NCBI RefSeq assembly: GCF_037975245.1
Contig: NC_092574.1
Coordinates: 24,142,213 to 24,206,212 of the forward strand
DNA from: Apostichopus japonicus
Taxonomy: Eukaryota > Echinodermata > Holothuroidea > Aspidochirotida > Stichopodidae
DNA length: 64,000 bases
Reading direction: 5' to 3'
Shown: in pieces, positions 63,801 to 64,000 of the stretch
Position numbering within the stretch: position 1 is the first letter of the stretch
Layout of the letters: every line of letters begins with the position of its first letter
The notes under the pieces: generated by a model
What the model saw: the letters and a program-made list of their open reading frames with translations, nothing else
The model's database searches: none
Told to the model about the DNA's origin: nothing
Program-made: the position numbers and the translations under genes

Positions 63801-64000
63801 CAGCAGTACAAGGTATATGCCGGTATGTGGAGATCTTAACACATGGTGTACATGCCATGTGTGCTGTATAAATGTGCATGGTACTTGCATAGAGGTCATC
63901 GATACATACTTGCCATACAAAGATTTCTCCGTCACTGAGCTACAGACCATATTGAGTAGATGGTTGATGTGCAGACGTACATGTTATACAAAAGGAGTTG

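Larger units (their letters stand above)
45522..64000. other. Region upstream of the dach start codon; no recognisable gene
   Basis: This 18.5-kb stretch should hold the dach promoter and 5' UTR plus distal sequence. I could not fix a transcription start. TTTAAATA (about 45584-45591, minus orientation) and TATATAAA ten bases before the ATG are TATA-like but unproven. A divergent plus-strand frame at 46007-46348 (113 codons) ends at a donor-like site, and a short minus-strand frame at 60511-60595 ends at a strong GTGAGT donor; neither is recognisable. Repeats, a CRE-like cluster and simple sequence occupy much of the rest. Confidence 0.6.

Overview
The window is intron-rich, AT-rich eukaryotic DNA from an animal. 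It holds one gene I can firmly identify: a Dachshund (DACH) family transcriptional cofactor on the minus strand. I reconstructed it from seven exons with GT-AG splice sites and fully compatible phases: 45112-45521, 19583-19701, 10502-10641, 9427-9610, 4381-4484, 3726-3864 and 2938-3021. Together they give 393 complete codons plus one base. The gene runs off the left edge, so the last C-terminal exon(s), stop codon and 3' UTR are outside. Exon 1 encodes nearly the whole SKI/SNO/DAC domain, exon 2 the GRPPKR basic motif, exons 3 to 5 a fast-evolving linker, and exons 6 and 7 the start of the DACHbox-C coiled coil. The host is a metazoan. The many long poly-G/C and (TA)n tracts, the tRNA-derived SINE and a TGACCT-rich interspersed repeat fit a marine invertebrate, perhaps an echinoderm; that placement is inference.

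Layout: 1-2937 is the intron after exon 7, with a 115-bp minisatellite. 3022-10501 holds short introns and one 4.9-kb intron with a 139-bp tandem repeat. Intron 2 (10642-19582) holds a tRNA-derived SINE, a 22-bp minisatellite and a possible in-frame cassette exon. Intron 1 (19702-45111, 25.4 kb) holds a 56-bp minisatellite, a complete hAT-type MITE with an 8-bp target duplication, a nested inverted repeat around a SINE fragment, and a 118-bp repeat. 45522-64000 lies upstream of the DACH start codon. It has no recognisable gene, but it has a cluster of perfect TGACGTCA sites, a 335-bp (TTCG)n array, a long C/T tract, and a 79-bp tandem repeat carrying a tRNA D-arm/A-box motif in each unit.

Most long open frames here are artefacts of tandem repeats whose unit lacks stop codons, or chance frames in AT-rich DNA. 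I see no rRNA, CRISPR, prokaryotic operon or intact transposon coding sequence, and no previously undescribed multi-gene system. The points most worth following are the DACH exon structure, a candidate cassette exon, a duplicated splice acceptor beside exon 7, the repeats with tRNA-like motifs, and the CRE-like cluster upstream.
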